From Candidatus Binatia bacterium (GTDB lineage Bacteria; Vulcanimicrobiota; Vulcanimicrobiia; Vulcanimicrobiales; Vulcanimicrobiaceae), in the NCBI GenBank assembly GCA_035541935.1, contig DATKMJ010000063.1:1-64000 (forward strand): 64,000 nucleotides of DNA. Direction: 5' to 3'. Each line of letters opens with the position of its first letter. Position 1 is the first letter of the stretch. Below the pieces are notes generated by a model. The model was given only the letters and a program-made list of their open reading frames with translations. It was not told the DNA's origin and did no database searches. Positions 36,201-44,680 of the stretch are shown piece by piece. Both the position numbers and the translations under genes were made by a program.

Positions 36201-37514
36201 TTAACCAAGTGCGAGACGAATCGCGTGCGCGACATCGCTCGCTTGCGGTGGGGAGATGACGTGGGTGTAGCCGAGTTTGCGCGCCTCTGCCGCGCGCCGC
36301 TCGGGCGCGTTGACCGCGCGCACCTCGCCGGACAGGCCGACCTCGCCGAACGCGGCCGTCGAGGCCGCGATCGGCGCGTTGCGGAACGACGATGCAACCG
36401 CGAGCGCGATGCCGAGGTCGGCTGCCGGCTCGACGACGCGTAAGCCGCCGGCGACCGAGGCGTACACGTCGTGAGCGCCGAGCGCAAAGCCGGCGTGTCG
36501 TTCCAGCACCGCAAGGATCATCGCGAGGCGTTGCTGATCGAGGTTGTTGGCGAGGCGGCGCGGCGTGCCGTAGCTCGTCTCGCCGACGAGCGCCTGCACT
36601 TCGAGCAGCACCGGCCGCGAGCCGACGATCGACGCAACGACGCAGGATCCGCTGGGCCGTCCGGTCCGCGCGCCGAGAAAGAGCTCGGATGGATTGGCGA
36701 CCTCGCTCAAGCCCGCATCGTGCATCGAGAAGACGCAAATCTCGTCGATCGATCCAAAACGGTTCTTGTAGGCGCGCAGGATGCGGTGCTCGCCGCTGCC
36801 CTCTCCTTCGAAATAGAGCACGGTGTCGACGAGGTGCTCGAGCAGACGCGGGCCGGCGATCGCGCCGTCCTTCGTCACGTGGCCGACGATAAAGCCCGCG
36901 CAGGCCGTGCGCTTCACGAACTCCATGAGCGCCTGCGTGCAGTCGCGCACCTGCGTCACGCTTCCCGCGTATGCTTCCGACTCGGGGAGGCGCACGGTTT
37001 GGATCGAGTCGACGATGATGGCGATGGGGTGGCGACGCTCGAGCGCGTCGAGAACCGCGCGCAGGTTCGTCTCGGGGTAGATCAAGAGGCGTTCGTGCGC
37101 GGCGGCGTCCGGGAGAGTCCGCTCGGCCCGCAGCTTCACTTGGGCGGCCGACTCTTCTCCGCAGACGTAGACCACCTCGCCGTGAGACGAGAGCCGCGCG
37201 GCGATCTGCAAGAGCAGCGTCGATTTCCCGGCACCGGGCGGCCCGCCGACGAGCGTCAGACTTCCCGGGACGATTCCCCCGCCGAGCACGGCGTCGAACT
37301 CAGGCATCTCCAGCCGCAGGCGCGCGATCGTCGCATCGGCGACGTCGCGCAAGGCGATCGGCTCGGCTTCGCGCGCCGCGCGCGTCCGCGCGCCGGCATT
37401 GAACGGCCGCTCGTCGAACGAATTCCAAGCGTCGCACTGCGGGCATCGGCCGATCCAGCGCGGCGATTCGAATCCGCACGCGGAGCAAAAATACACCGGT
37501 CGCGCCTTTGCCAC
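36201..37514 (-). CDS. radA: DNA repair protein RadA
   Basis: A 437-residue RecA-like ATPase that helps branch migration during recombination. The N-terminal zinc finger (CSACGFESPRWIGRCPQC) is followed by Walker A GGPPGAGKSTLLLQ, Walker B AIIVDSIQTV, the RadA-specific KNRFG motif (RAYKNRFGSIDE), and a C-terminal Lon-like domain (about 320-437) with an AEARKLGYTHVI segment. The start is GTG. It is divergent from cmk with 63 bp between; a TATAAT on the minus strand (37566-37571) may be its -10. Confidence 0.95.
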   Translation of the reverse strand: MAKARPVYFCSACGFESPRWIGRCPQCDAWNSFDERPFNAGARTRAAREAEPIALRDVADATIARLRLEMPEFDAVLGGGIVPGSLTLVGGPPGAGKSTLLLQIAARLSSHGEVVYVCGEESAAQVKLRAERTLPDAAAHERLLIYPETNLRAVLDALERRHPIAIIVDSIQTVRLPESEAYAGSVTQVRDCTQALMEFVKRTACAGFIVGHVTKDGAIAGPRLLEHLVDTVLYFEGEGSGEHRILRAYKNRFGSIDEICVFSMHDAGLSEVANPSELFLGARTGRPSGSCVVASIVGSRPVLLEVQALVGETSYGTPRRLANNLDQQRLAMILAVLERHAGFALGAHDVYASVAGGLRVVEPAADLGIALAVASSFRNAPIAASTAAFGEVGLSGEVRAVNAPERRAAEARKLGYTHVISPPQASDVAHAIRLALG

Positions 37515-37577
37515 GAGGCGGCTAGGCTTCTACGACCCGGCAGGTAGGCCTCGCGGCATCTACTTATTATATAAGGA

Positions 37578-38249
37578 ATGCAGATTGCGATCGACGGGCC
37601 GGCCGCGTCGGGAAAGACGACGGTCGCGCGCGCGACGGCGCGTCGTCTGGGCGTCCTCTACCTCGATACGGGGGCGATGTATCGCGCCGTCGCGGCGCTC
37701 GCGCTGCGCACCGGAACCGACGTCGACAATGGCGCCGCCCTGGCGCGCCTCGCGGAGAGCGAGGCGATCGACGTCTCGCTCGACGAGTCGGGGCCGCTCG
37801 GCTTCCGCGTCTTCGCGGGAGGGCACGAGCTGGACGAAGCGACGCTCCAGAGCAACGAGGTGACGGCGATCGTCTCGACCGTCGCCGCGCACGCCGGCGT
37901 CCGCGCGGCGATGGTCCGCGCGCAGCGCGCGATCGCGATGCAGGGGCCGGTCGTCATGGCCGGCCGCGACATCGGCACGGTCGTCTTGCCCGAGGCGCCG
38001 GTAAAGATCTTTCTGACCGCGTCGGTTGCGGCTCGCGTCGCGCGCCGCCGCATGCAACTGGCGCAAGCCGGCGTGAGCGTTGACGCGCGCCTACTCGCCG
38101 AAGAGATCGAAGAACGCGACCGGCTCGACCGGACGCGTGCGATCTCGCCGCTCGTTCCGGCGCCGGACGCGCACGTCATCGACTCCAGCGACGTTGACGC
38201 GGATCGCGTCGTGGACGAGATCTGCGAGATCGTCGCCCGCGTTCGATGA
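37578..38249 (+). CDS. cmk: Cytidylate kinase
   Basis: Cmk phosphorylates CMP and dCMP. The P-loop is IDGPAASGKTTVARATA near the N-terminus, followed by YLDTGAMYRAVAALALR and the VVMAGRDIGTVVLPEAPVKI nucleotide-binding block. It has 223 residues, normal length. The ribosome binding site AAGGA lies directly before the ATG within an AT-rich run. It opens the long plus-strand run cmk-plsC-ispH, with an ATGA overlap to plsC. Confidence 0.95.
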   Translation: MQIAIDGPAASGKTTVARATARRLGVLYLDTGAMYRAVAALALRTGTDVDNGAALARLAESEAIDVSLDESGPLGFRVFAGGHELDEATLQSNEVTAIVSTVAAHAGVRAAMVRAQRAIAMQGPVVMAGRDIGTVVLPEAPVKIFLTASVAARVARRRMQLAQAGVSVDARLLAEEIEERDRLDRTRAISPLVPAPDAHVIDSSDVDADRVVDEICEIVARVR

Positions 38250-38848
38250 ACGCCGGGTTCTACGACTTCTCGAAATTTTTCGTGCGCCTCGCGGCGCGCG
38301 TGCTCTGGCGCGCGCGGGTCTTCGGCAGCGAGAACGTGCCGGCGCACGGCCCGCTGATCGTCGCATGCAACCACGTCTCGTACTTGGATCCGCCGCTGAT
38401 GGGGTGCTTGTGTCCCCGGCGCATCAGCTACATGGCAAAGAAGGAGTTGTTCGAGATACCGCTGCTCGGGCCGCTGATCACGTCGCTCGGTGCCTACGCG
38501 GTCGACCGAGGCGGCAGCGCGACCGCCGCGATCAAGCGCTCGCTGAAGGTGTTGGAGGCGGGCGGCGCGGTCGGCATCTTCCCCGAGGGAACGCGCAACC
38601 CGCACGGCACGATCGAGCCGCAAACCGGCGTCGCCCTGCTGGCTTCGCTCGCGGGGGCGCCGGTCGTGCCGGCGTGCGTCTACGGCACGGATCGGGCCGC
38701 GACCCTGGGCCGGATCTACGTGGCATTCGGAGAGCCGCTGGCCCTCGACCCCGGGCGGAAAGCAACGCGCGACGACTTGGCGAAGTTCACCGGCGAGATC
38801 ATGAACGCGATCGAATTGCTGGCGGAGAACATCGGTGGAGATACGTAA
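38246..38848 (+). CDS. plsC: 1-acylglycerol-3-phosphate O-acyltransferase
   Basis: A 200-residue acyltransferase that makes phosphatidic acid. The catalytic HxxxxD is in CNHVSYLDPPLM; the glycerol-phosphate site is IFPEGTRNPHG. Membrane-associated N-terminal helix DFSKFFVRLAARVLW. It overlaps cmk (ATGA) and ispH by 14 nt. With plsX at 48745 the window covers two of the steps to phosphatidic acid. Confidence 0.93.
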   Translation: MNAGFYDFSKFFVRLAARVLWRARVFGSENVPAHGPLIVACNHVSYLDPPLMGCLCPRRISYMAKKELFEIPLLGPLITSLGAYAVDRGGSATAAIKRSLKVLEAGGAVGIFPEGTRNPHGTIEPQTGVALLASLAGAPVVPACVYGTDRAATLGRIYVAFGEPLALDPGRKATRDDLAKFTGEIMNAIELLAENIGGDT

Positions 38849-39674
38849 GGCCTCGGTCCAAGGCTTCTGCTTTGGGGTTGCGATCACCGTGAAAAAGGCG
38901 GAGGAGGCCATCGCCTCTCGTGGCGACGTGACGACGCTCGGGCACGTCGTGCACAATCCGCAGATGGTGGAGTCGCTCGCGTCCCGCGGTTTGAAGAACG
39001 CCCAGGGCGTCGACGAGGTGGACGCGGGGGCGCTCTTCGTGCGCGCCCACGGCCTGCCGGTGGACGTCTTCGAAAAGGCGAAGGAGAAGAACCTCGAGAT
39101 CATCGACGCGACCTGCCCGATGGTGACGAAGATCCACGTGCAAGCCGAGAGGCTCAAGGCCGACGGCTATAAGATCGTCGTCATCGGCGATCCCAACCAT
39201 CCCGAGGTCAAGGGCACCCTCAGCCACGTTCCTGGCGCGTGGTGCATTCAGAGCAGCGCCGACGTCGAGCGTCTGCCGCGTTCGAGCCGGGTCGGCGTCG
39301 TCGTCCAGTCGACGTGGTCGGGCGAGGGATTCACCGAGATCGTCCGCGCGCTCTCGGCGAAGTATTACGAGGTGCGAGCGGTCAACACAATCTGCACCGA
39401 CACGCACAACCGTCAGAACGAGGCGCTGCGACTGGCGCAGGACGTCGAAGTGATGGTCGTCGTCGGCGGAAAGACGTCGGCGAACACGAAGCACCTCGCC
39501 GACCTCTCGGAGTCGCACGGCGCGCGCGCCTATCACGTCGAGGGACCCGACGAGCTCGAGGCGGCATGGTTCGACGGCATCTCCGTCGCCGGTCTGATGT
39601 CGGGCGCGTCGACGCCCGGGTGGCTCGTCGACGAGGTCGAAGCGCGGATGGAGGAGTTAGCCGCCTCTGCGTAA
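38835..39674 (+). CDS. ispH: 4-hydroxy-3-methylbut-2-enyl diphosphate reductase
   Basis: IspH carries out the last step of the MEP isoprenoid pathway with a 4Fe-4S cluster. The three cluster Cys are visible in GFCFGV (residue 12 region), ATCPMVTKIH and TICTDTHNRQ. Substrate-binding HGLP, HPEVKGTLSH and GGKTSANTKHL blocks are present. The start is GTG 38835 inside plsC. Its products feed the polyprenyl synthase that follows. The MEP genes ispD and ispF are at 51964-53117. Confidence 0.95.
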   Translation: MEIRKASVQGFCFGVAITVKKAEEAIASRGDVTTLGHVVHNPQMVESLASRGLKNAQGVDEVDAGALFVRAHGLPVDVFEKAKEKNLEIIDATCPMVTKIHVQAERLKADGYKIVVIGDPNHPEVKGTLSHVPGAWCIQSSADVERLPRSSRVGVVVQSTWSGEGFTEIVRALSAKYYEVRAVNTICTDTHNRQNEALRLAQDVEVMVVVGGKTSANTKHLADLSESHGARAYHVEGPDELEAAWFDGISVAGLMSGASTPGWLVDEVEARMEELAASA

Positions 39675-40653
39675 TCAGGCGACGCTTTCCGATCGTTTCG
39701 AGAGCGCCCTCGAGGAACGGATTACCGGATATCGGGGATCGAACGAGATCTCCGATATGCTTTTGCGTCACTTCGGCTACGCGCCCTACGGACCGTCGCG
39801 GCGCGGGAAGCGCTTGCGGCCCCAAATGGTGATGCGCGTCGCGCGGAGCGAGGGCGCGCCGATCGAGAACGCGCTCGATGCCGCCGTGGCGGTCGAGATC
39901 TTCCACAACTACTCGCTCGTTCACGACGACATCGAGGACCGCGACGAGTTGCGTCACGGCCGCCCGACGCTCTGGAGCGCCTACGGCGTCGGCCGCGCCA
40001 TCGACGCGGGCGATGCGATGTGCGCGCTGAGCTTTCTCAGCCTCGAGCACGCCGCCGCGCATCTCGACGCGCGCCGCGTGCTGCAGATGCTCGCGCTCCT
40101 GCACGAAGCCCACGCGGTTATGTGTGAAGGACAGTCGCTCGACCTCTACTTCGAATCGCAGCGGCGGGTGGATCTGCCGGGCTACTACCGCATGATCGAG
40201 TGTAAGACGGCCCAGCTCTTCGACGCCTCGTGCAGCCTCGGCGCGCACGCGGCCGGTTGCGACGAGAGCGCGATCGCCGGGTACGGCGCCCTCGGCCGGG
40301 CGTACGGCATGGCCTTTCAAATTCGAGACGACGTCGCGGGGATCTGGGGAAGCGTCGACGAGACCGGCAAAACGGTCGCGAGCGACATCGCGCGGCGAAA
40401 ATGGACCTTTCCCGTCGTCTGGGCGATCGGGCAGTCGCCGTCGCCGGCACGCAGCGCGATCGCCGATGCCTACGCGCGCAACGACGCGCTCGACGCGGCG
40501 ACGGTCGCGCGCATCGTCGACGCGCTCGACGCGCTCGGAGCGCGTGAGGCCGCCGCATCGGCGGCCGCGGAGCATCTGGCGGTTTTGGAGCGCCACCCCA
40601 ACCACGAGCTGCGCGAGTATCTCGGCGGTACCCTGGGCCTTACCGCGGCGTGA
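39667..40653 (+). CDS. Polyprenyl (octaprenyl-type) diphosphate synthase, probable CTG start
   Basis: A trans-prenyltransferase. The first Asp-rich motif is HDDIEDRDELRHGRPT and the second is FQIRDDVAGIWG; GKRLRPQMV is upstream. The first ATG (39757) leaves only 16 residues before GKRLRP, short for this family. The same frame is open back to 39661 and reads LRNQATLSDRFESALEERIT from CTG 39667, a normal-looking helix for this region. No ATG, GTG or TTG is available there. A GGAGGAG lies 12 nt ahead of the CTG. I therefore extend the gene to 39667; the conservative start is 39757. Chain length of the product is not determined. Confidence 0.85.
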   Translation: MRNQATLSDRFESALEERITGYRGSNEISDMLLRHFGYAPYGPSRRGKRLRPQMVMRVARSEGAPIENALDAAVAVEIFHNYSLVHDDIEDRDELRHGRPTLWSAYGVGRAIDAGDAMCALSFLSLEHAAAHLDARRVLQMLALLHEAHAVMCEGQSLDLYFESQRRVDLPGYYRMIECKTAQLFDASCSLGAHAAGCDESAIAGYGALGRAYGMAFQIRDDVAGIWGSVDETGKTVASDIARRKWTFPVVWAIGQSPSPARSAIADAYARNDALDAATVARIVDALDALGAREAAASAAAEHLAVLERHPNHELREYLGGTLGLTAA

Positions 40654-43600
40654 GCGCGAGCGTTAACGCGCCGGCGCGCCCGAGCTCGGCATCGTGGGCG
40701 CTGCCGTTGTTGATCGTCTGCGGTTTCATCGCGCGGCTGATCTTCATCGGCAACGAGGGTTTCAAGACCGATATCAACACGTACACCGCGTGGGCGCTCG
40801 GTCTGAGCACGCACGGGTTCGCGACGTTCTACAACGCGGTCGGCTTTGCGGATTATCCGCCGGGCTACTTCTATATTCTGGCCGCGGTCGGCCGCATCTG
40901 GCAGCTCTTCTTCGCCGCGCACGATCCAAACTACGCGATCCTGCACGACCTGGTAAAACTCCCCGCGATCCTCGCCGATCTTGGGGTCGGGGCGCTGCTC
41001 TACGCGACCGTGCGACGGTTTGCGAGCGCGTACGTCGCGCTGAGCGCAGCGGCGCTCTATCTGCTCAATCCCGCGACGATTTACATCTCCGCAATCTGGG
41101 GGCAGGTAGACTCGATCTCGGGCGGGCTCGCGCTCCTCGCCGTCTACGCGCTCCTGCGAAGCGACGACTCGAAGTGGTGGATCGTCTTCGGATGGCTCGC
41201 CTTTGCGTACTCGCTGCTGATCAAGCCGCAGGCCGCCGTGCTGCTGCCGCTCTTTCTCGCGTTCGCCTTCGCGGATCCCGCGAGAAGAAGGGCTCGTCTC
41301 GGCGCCACCGCGATCGGCGTCGCCGCTGCGCTCCTCCTCGCGCTGCTGCTGACCGAGCCGTTCCATCCCGGCAATCCGGTCGCGACGATCGGCTGGCTGC
41401 TCGAGCGCTACGCCTACGGCTCGAACGTCTATCCCTACAATAGCGTCAACGCGTTCAATCTCTGGGCGCTTCGCGGCACGCTCTGGGTACCCGACAGCCA
41501 ATACATTTTGCTCTTACCGCAGTACGTCTGGGGCCTGCTGCTCGTGCTCTCGGCGCTCGTGCTCGTCGTCTGGCGGTATCTGCAAGACCGCACGCCGCAA
41601 GCGCTGCTCGAAGGGTGCGCGATCGCGACGATCGCCTTCTTCGTGCTCGCGACTCGGATGCACGAACGCTATCTCTTCAACGGGCTGCTCTTTACGATTG
41701 CCTGCATTCCCTTCGCGCAGCGGTACCTCTGGGGCGCGGTCGCGCTCTCCGGCGTGCTCTTCGCGAACCTGCTCTACGGACTGCAATACCTCGACGTCGT
41801 TTCGAACAACGTCGCGGGAATGAACGCTCAGAATCTCTGGGGCTACTGGACGACGGCCTTCTCGCTCGCAGCGGTGGGGACGTTCTTCGTGCTCGGATAT
41901 CAGTATCTGGGAACCTCGGAGAGCGCTCCGGTCGCGGCGCCGCCGCCGCGCGAGAGCGAGCCCGCGCCTACGGCGGCCGTTACCGTTGCGGGAGCGCGGC
42001 ACTGGTTCGATCCGCGCGAAGGCCTGAGCGTCATGCAGGCGCGCGACTGGGCGATCGCGGCGCTGCTCGGCCTCGCAAACTTCGTCGTCTCGTTCGTCGG
42101 ATATTGGTGGCCCACCGAGAAGGTCTTCGACGAGATCTACTTCGCGCGGGCGGGCGAGGAGTATCTGCAGAATTTGCGGATCTACGAGAACACGCATCCG
42201 CCGCTGACGAAACTGCTGATCACCCTTTCGATCGTGCTCTTCGGCGGGATGCCGAAGGGACACGGCCTCGGCGGATGGACCGGGCTCAACGCGATCGTCG
42301 GTCACATGGCCAACGGCGACAACTCCTACGGCTGGCGCTTCCTCGACGTGGTCTTCGGCGCGCTCGTCGTCGTGCTGCTCTACTGCTTCGCGAAGCGCGT
42401 CACCGGCTCGACCGTCTTCGCGACGGTCACCGCCCTGCTGCTCAGCTTCGACGGCATGCACTTCGTGCAGTCGCGCATCGGGACGCCCGAGGGCTTCGTC
42501 ATCTTTTTCGCGACGCTCGCGACCTACGCGTTCTACCGCTTCTGGATCAGTTCGCAGGTCGGCGAGCGCGCGCACGTCTCGAGCTCGCCCTCGCGCGTGG
42601 CGCTCGGCGGCGCGGCGGCGCTCGTCGCGGGCGTCGTCGTGGCGGTCATCGGCCACGCGCTGTGGGGCCTCGACTCGCACACGACGATCGTCGTCACGCT
42701 CTACATCGCGAGCGGCGCCTACCTGCTCGTTCGCTACGTCGCGTTTCCGCGGCTCTTCGGCGACGGCCGGCGCGAGCTTACTTACGCGGAGGGATCGCAC
42801 GCGCTTCGCGGCGCCGACGGCATGGCGTTCTTCGCGGCCGACGGCGGGGCGATCGACGCGCGCGGGCGCATCGCGCGCGGCGCGCTCTCGCAGGCAAAGG
42901 GCAGCGCGCTCGTCTACGACGACGATCCGCTGACGATTACGTACGGCCGCGACGCCGTCGTGCGCTACGCGACCCCCGGCGGCGACGCGATCTACGCCGA
43001 AGACGAGATTCGCGCCGGCGATTCCGTCGAGAACGGCCGCTCGTCGAAACTCTGGCTCATCCTCTTCACCGTCGCGCTGGGACTGCTCGTCAGCAGCAAA
43101 TGGTACGGCGTGATGGGCTTCGGCGTGAGCTTCGTGCTCCTGACCTTCGTCGCGCTCTGGCCGAAGGTGTGGCCGCTGCGCCCGACGCTCTGGGGCAATC
43201 CGCGCGGCTATCGCCTCGACGCGGCGCTCGCGACGATCGTCTTCGTCAGCGCGACGGTCTATCTGCTCGCCTGGGTGCCGGATCTCGCGCGCCAGGCGCC
43301 CGATCCGGGAGAGATCCACAATCTCAACGATCTCGTCGAGCGCCAGCACACGATGTACGAGTACCACCACAATCTCAAAGCGACGCATCCGTACGCCTCC
43401 AAGCCGTGGGAGTGGCCGATCGATCTCGTCCCCATCGCATACTTCTATCAGGACCAGCGCAAGAATCCGATGGATCAGAACGGCTGCTGCGTCTACGAGA
43501 TCACGTCGCTGCCGAATCCGGTCATCATGTGGTTCGGGCTCTTCTGCGTGCCGTGGATCGCGCTGCTCGCCTGGCGGGAGCGCAATAAGGCCTTCCTGCT

Positions 43601-43910
43601 GATCGTCGTGACGTATCTGCTGCAATGGCTGCCGTGGTTCGGATCGCCGCGCTTGATGTTCGCCTACCATTTTTACGTGAACATTCCGTTGATCTGCCTC
43701 TGCAACGCCGTCGTTCTCCAGCGCTTCTGGCAGTGGTCGCAGCGGCGGGAGACGTCGCGCTGGGTCGGCGGCCTCGGCGTCGGCGCCTACGTGGCCGCGG
43801 CGGCGCTCGGCTTCGTCTATTTCTATCCGATCCTAGCGGCGCACCCGATCGCCTGGAGCGCGTGGCATCAGCGAATGTGGTTCCCGACCTGGATTATCGG
43901 ACCGGGTTAG
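40650..43910 (+). CDS. Double GT-C glycosyltransferase: mannosyltransferase-like domain fused to a PMT (GT39) domain
   Basis: A 1086-residue polytopic membrane protein. Residues 1 to about 425 form a GT-C module with an early acidic motif (NEGFKTDINTYTAW), YPPGYFYILAA, and a MHERYLFNGLL loop. A Pro/Glu-rich linker (about 425-460) follows. Residues 460-1086 match protein O-mannosyltransferases: FDEIYFARAGEEYLQNLRIY with the catalytic D-E pair, NTHPPLTKLLI, SSKWYG, and HPYASKPWEWP. About 90 residues (705-795) are a soluble beta-rich insert between membrane helices, roughly where eukaryotic PMTs carry a MIR domain. Start GTG overlaps the prenyl synthase stop (GTGA). Both halves probably use polyprenyl-phosphate sugars, which fits the neighbour. 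Confidence 0.85.
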   Translation: MSASVNAPARPSSASWALPLLIVCGFIARLIFIGNEGFKTDINTYTAWALGLSTHGFATFYNAVGFADYPPGYFYILAAVGRIWQLFFAAHDPNYAILHDLVKLPAILADLGVGALLYATVRRFASAYVALSAAALYLLNPATIYISAIWGQVDSISGGLALLAVYALLRSDDSKWWIVFGWLAFAYSLLIKPQAAVLLPLFLAFAFADPARRRARLGATAIGVAAALLLALLLTEPFHPGNPVATIGWLLERYAYGSNVYPYNSVNAFNLWALRGTLWVPDSQYILLLPQYVWGLLLVLSALVLVVWRYLQDRTPQALLEGCAIATIAFFVLATRMHERYLFNGLLFTIACIPFAQRYLWGAVALSGVLFANLLYGLQYLDVVSNNVAGMNAQNLWGYWTTAFSLAAVGTFFVLGYQYLGTSESAPVAAPPPRESEPAPTAAVTVAGARHWFDPREGLSVMQARDWAIAALLGLANFVVSFVGYWWPTEKVFDEIYFARAGEEYLQNLRIYENTHPPLTKLLITLSIVLFGGMPKGHGLGGWTGLNAIVGHMANGDNSYGWRFLDVVFGALVVVLLYCFAKRVTGSTVFATVTALLLSFDGMHFVQSRIGTPEGFVIFFATLATYAFYRFWISSQVGERAHVSSSPSRVALGGAAALVAGVVVAVIGHALWGLDSHTTIVVTLYIASGAYLLVRYVAFPRLFGDGRRELTYAEGSHALRGADGMAFFAADGGAIDARGRIARGALSQAKGSALVYDDDPLTITYGRDAVVRYATPGGDAIYAEDEIRAGDSVENGRSSKLWLILFTVALGLLVSSKWYGVMGFGVSFVLLTFVALWPKVWPLRPTLWGNPRGYRLDAALATIVFVSATVYLLAWVPDLARQAPDPGEIHNLNDLVERQHTMYEYHHNLKATHPYASKPWEWPIDLVPIAYFYQDQRKNPMDQNGCCVYEITSLPNPVIMWFGLFCVPWIALLAWRERNKAFLLIVVTYLLQWLPWFGSPRLMFAYHFYVNIPLICLCNAVVLQRFWQWSQRRETSRWVGGLGVGAYVAAAALGFVYFYPILAAHPIAWSAWHQRMWFPTWIIGPG

Positions 43911-43936
43911 CGAAGGGCTCGGCGAGGAAATCAACG

Positions 43937-44680
43937 ATGTCGGGACACTCGAAGTGGCATAACATCAAGCTGAAGAAGGGCAAAGTAGATGCCCAGCGCG
44001 GCGCGCTCTTCACGAAGCTCAGCAAAGAGATCATCCTCGCGGCGAAGGGCGGCTCGTCCGATCCCGAGGCGAATTACCGCCTGAAGATGGCGGTCGAGAA
44101 AGCCCGCGAGTTCAACATGCCGCAGGAGAACATCAAGCGCGCGATCGCGCGCAGCTCCGGGCAGAACGAACGCGATATCGAGGAGATTCGCTACGAAGGC
44201 TACGGTCCGCACGGCCTTGCGGTCGTGGTCGATGCGGCGACCGACAATCGCAACCGGACCGCCGGCGAGCTGCGCTTTCTCTTCAGCCGGCACGAAGGGA
44301 ATCTCGGCGAGAGCGGGAGCGTCGCGTGGATGTTCGACCCGGTCGGCATCGTCGAGCTCGATCCGGCCGGAAAATCCGAAGAGGCCCTGATGGACGAAGC
44401 GCTCGTCGACGGCGTCGTGGACATCGAGTACGACGAAGACCTCTCGACGATCTACACCGAGCCGGTAAAGCTCGCGGAAGTGCGCGACGAGCTTCGCGCT
44501 GCCGGGGCGAAGATCTCCGACGCGTATCTCGGCATGCGTCCGAAGAACAAGATCGAGCTGCAGGGCGCGGCGCTGACCGCGGGGCTGGCGTTCCTCGACG
44601 CGCTCGAGGAGCACGAAGACGTCGCGCGCCTCTTTAGCAACCTCGATTTCGATCGCGTGCCCGCGGAGGCGCTCGCCTGA
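43937..44680 (+). CDS. yebC: YebC/PmpR family regulator
   Basis: A 247-residue member of the YebC/TACO1 family, which helps ribosomes pass difficult stretches or acts as a regulator. Diagnostic sequences are MSGHSKWHNIKLKKGKVDAQ at the start, RGALFTKLSKEI, NMPQENIKRAI, YEGYGPHGLAVVVDAATDNR and GSVAWMFDP. I start at ATG 43937, with GAGGAAA upstream. The open frame extends further back into the glycosyltransferase gene without homology. Confidence 0.95.
   Translation: MSGHSKWHNIKLKKGKVDAQRGALFTKLSKEIILAAKGGSSDPEANYRLKMAVEKAREFNMPQENIKRAIARSSGQNERDIEEIRYEGYGPHGLAVVVDAATDNRNRTAGELRFLFSRHEGNLGESGSVAWMFDPVGIVELDPAGKSEEALMDEALVDGVVDIEYDEDLSTIYTEPVKLAEVRDELRAAGAKISDAYLGMRPKNKIELQGAALTAGLAFLDALEEHEDVARLFSNLDFDRVPAEALA

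Noticed and set aside
37561-37580. AT-rich run before cmk as a -10 of a leaderless message
   Set aside because: It overlaps a good AAGGA ribosome binding site and has no -35 partner on the plus strand; a minus-strand -10 for radA is equally possible.
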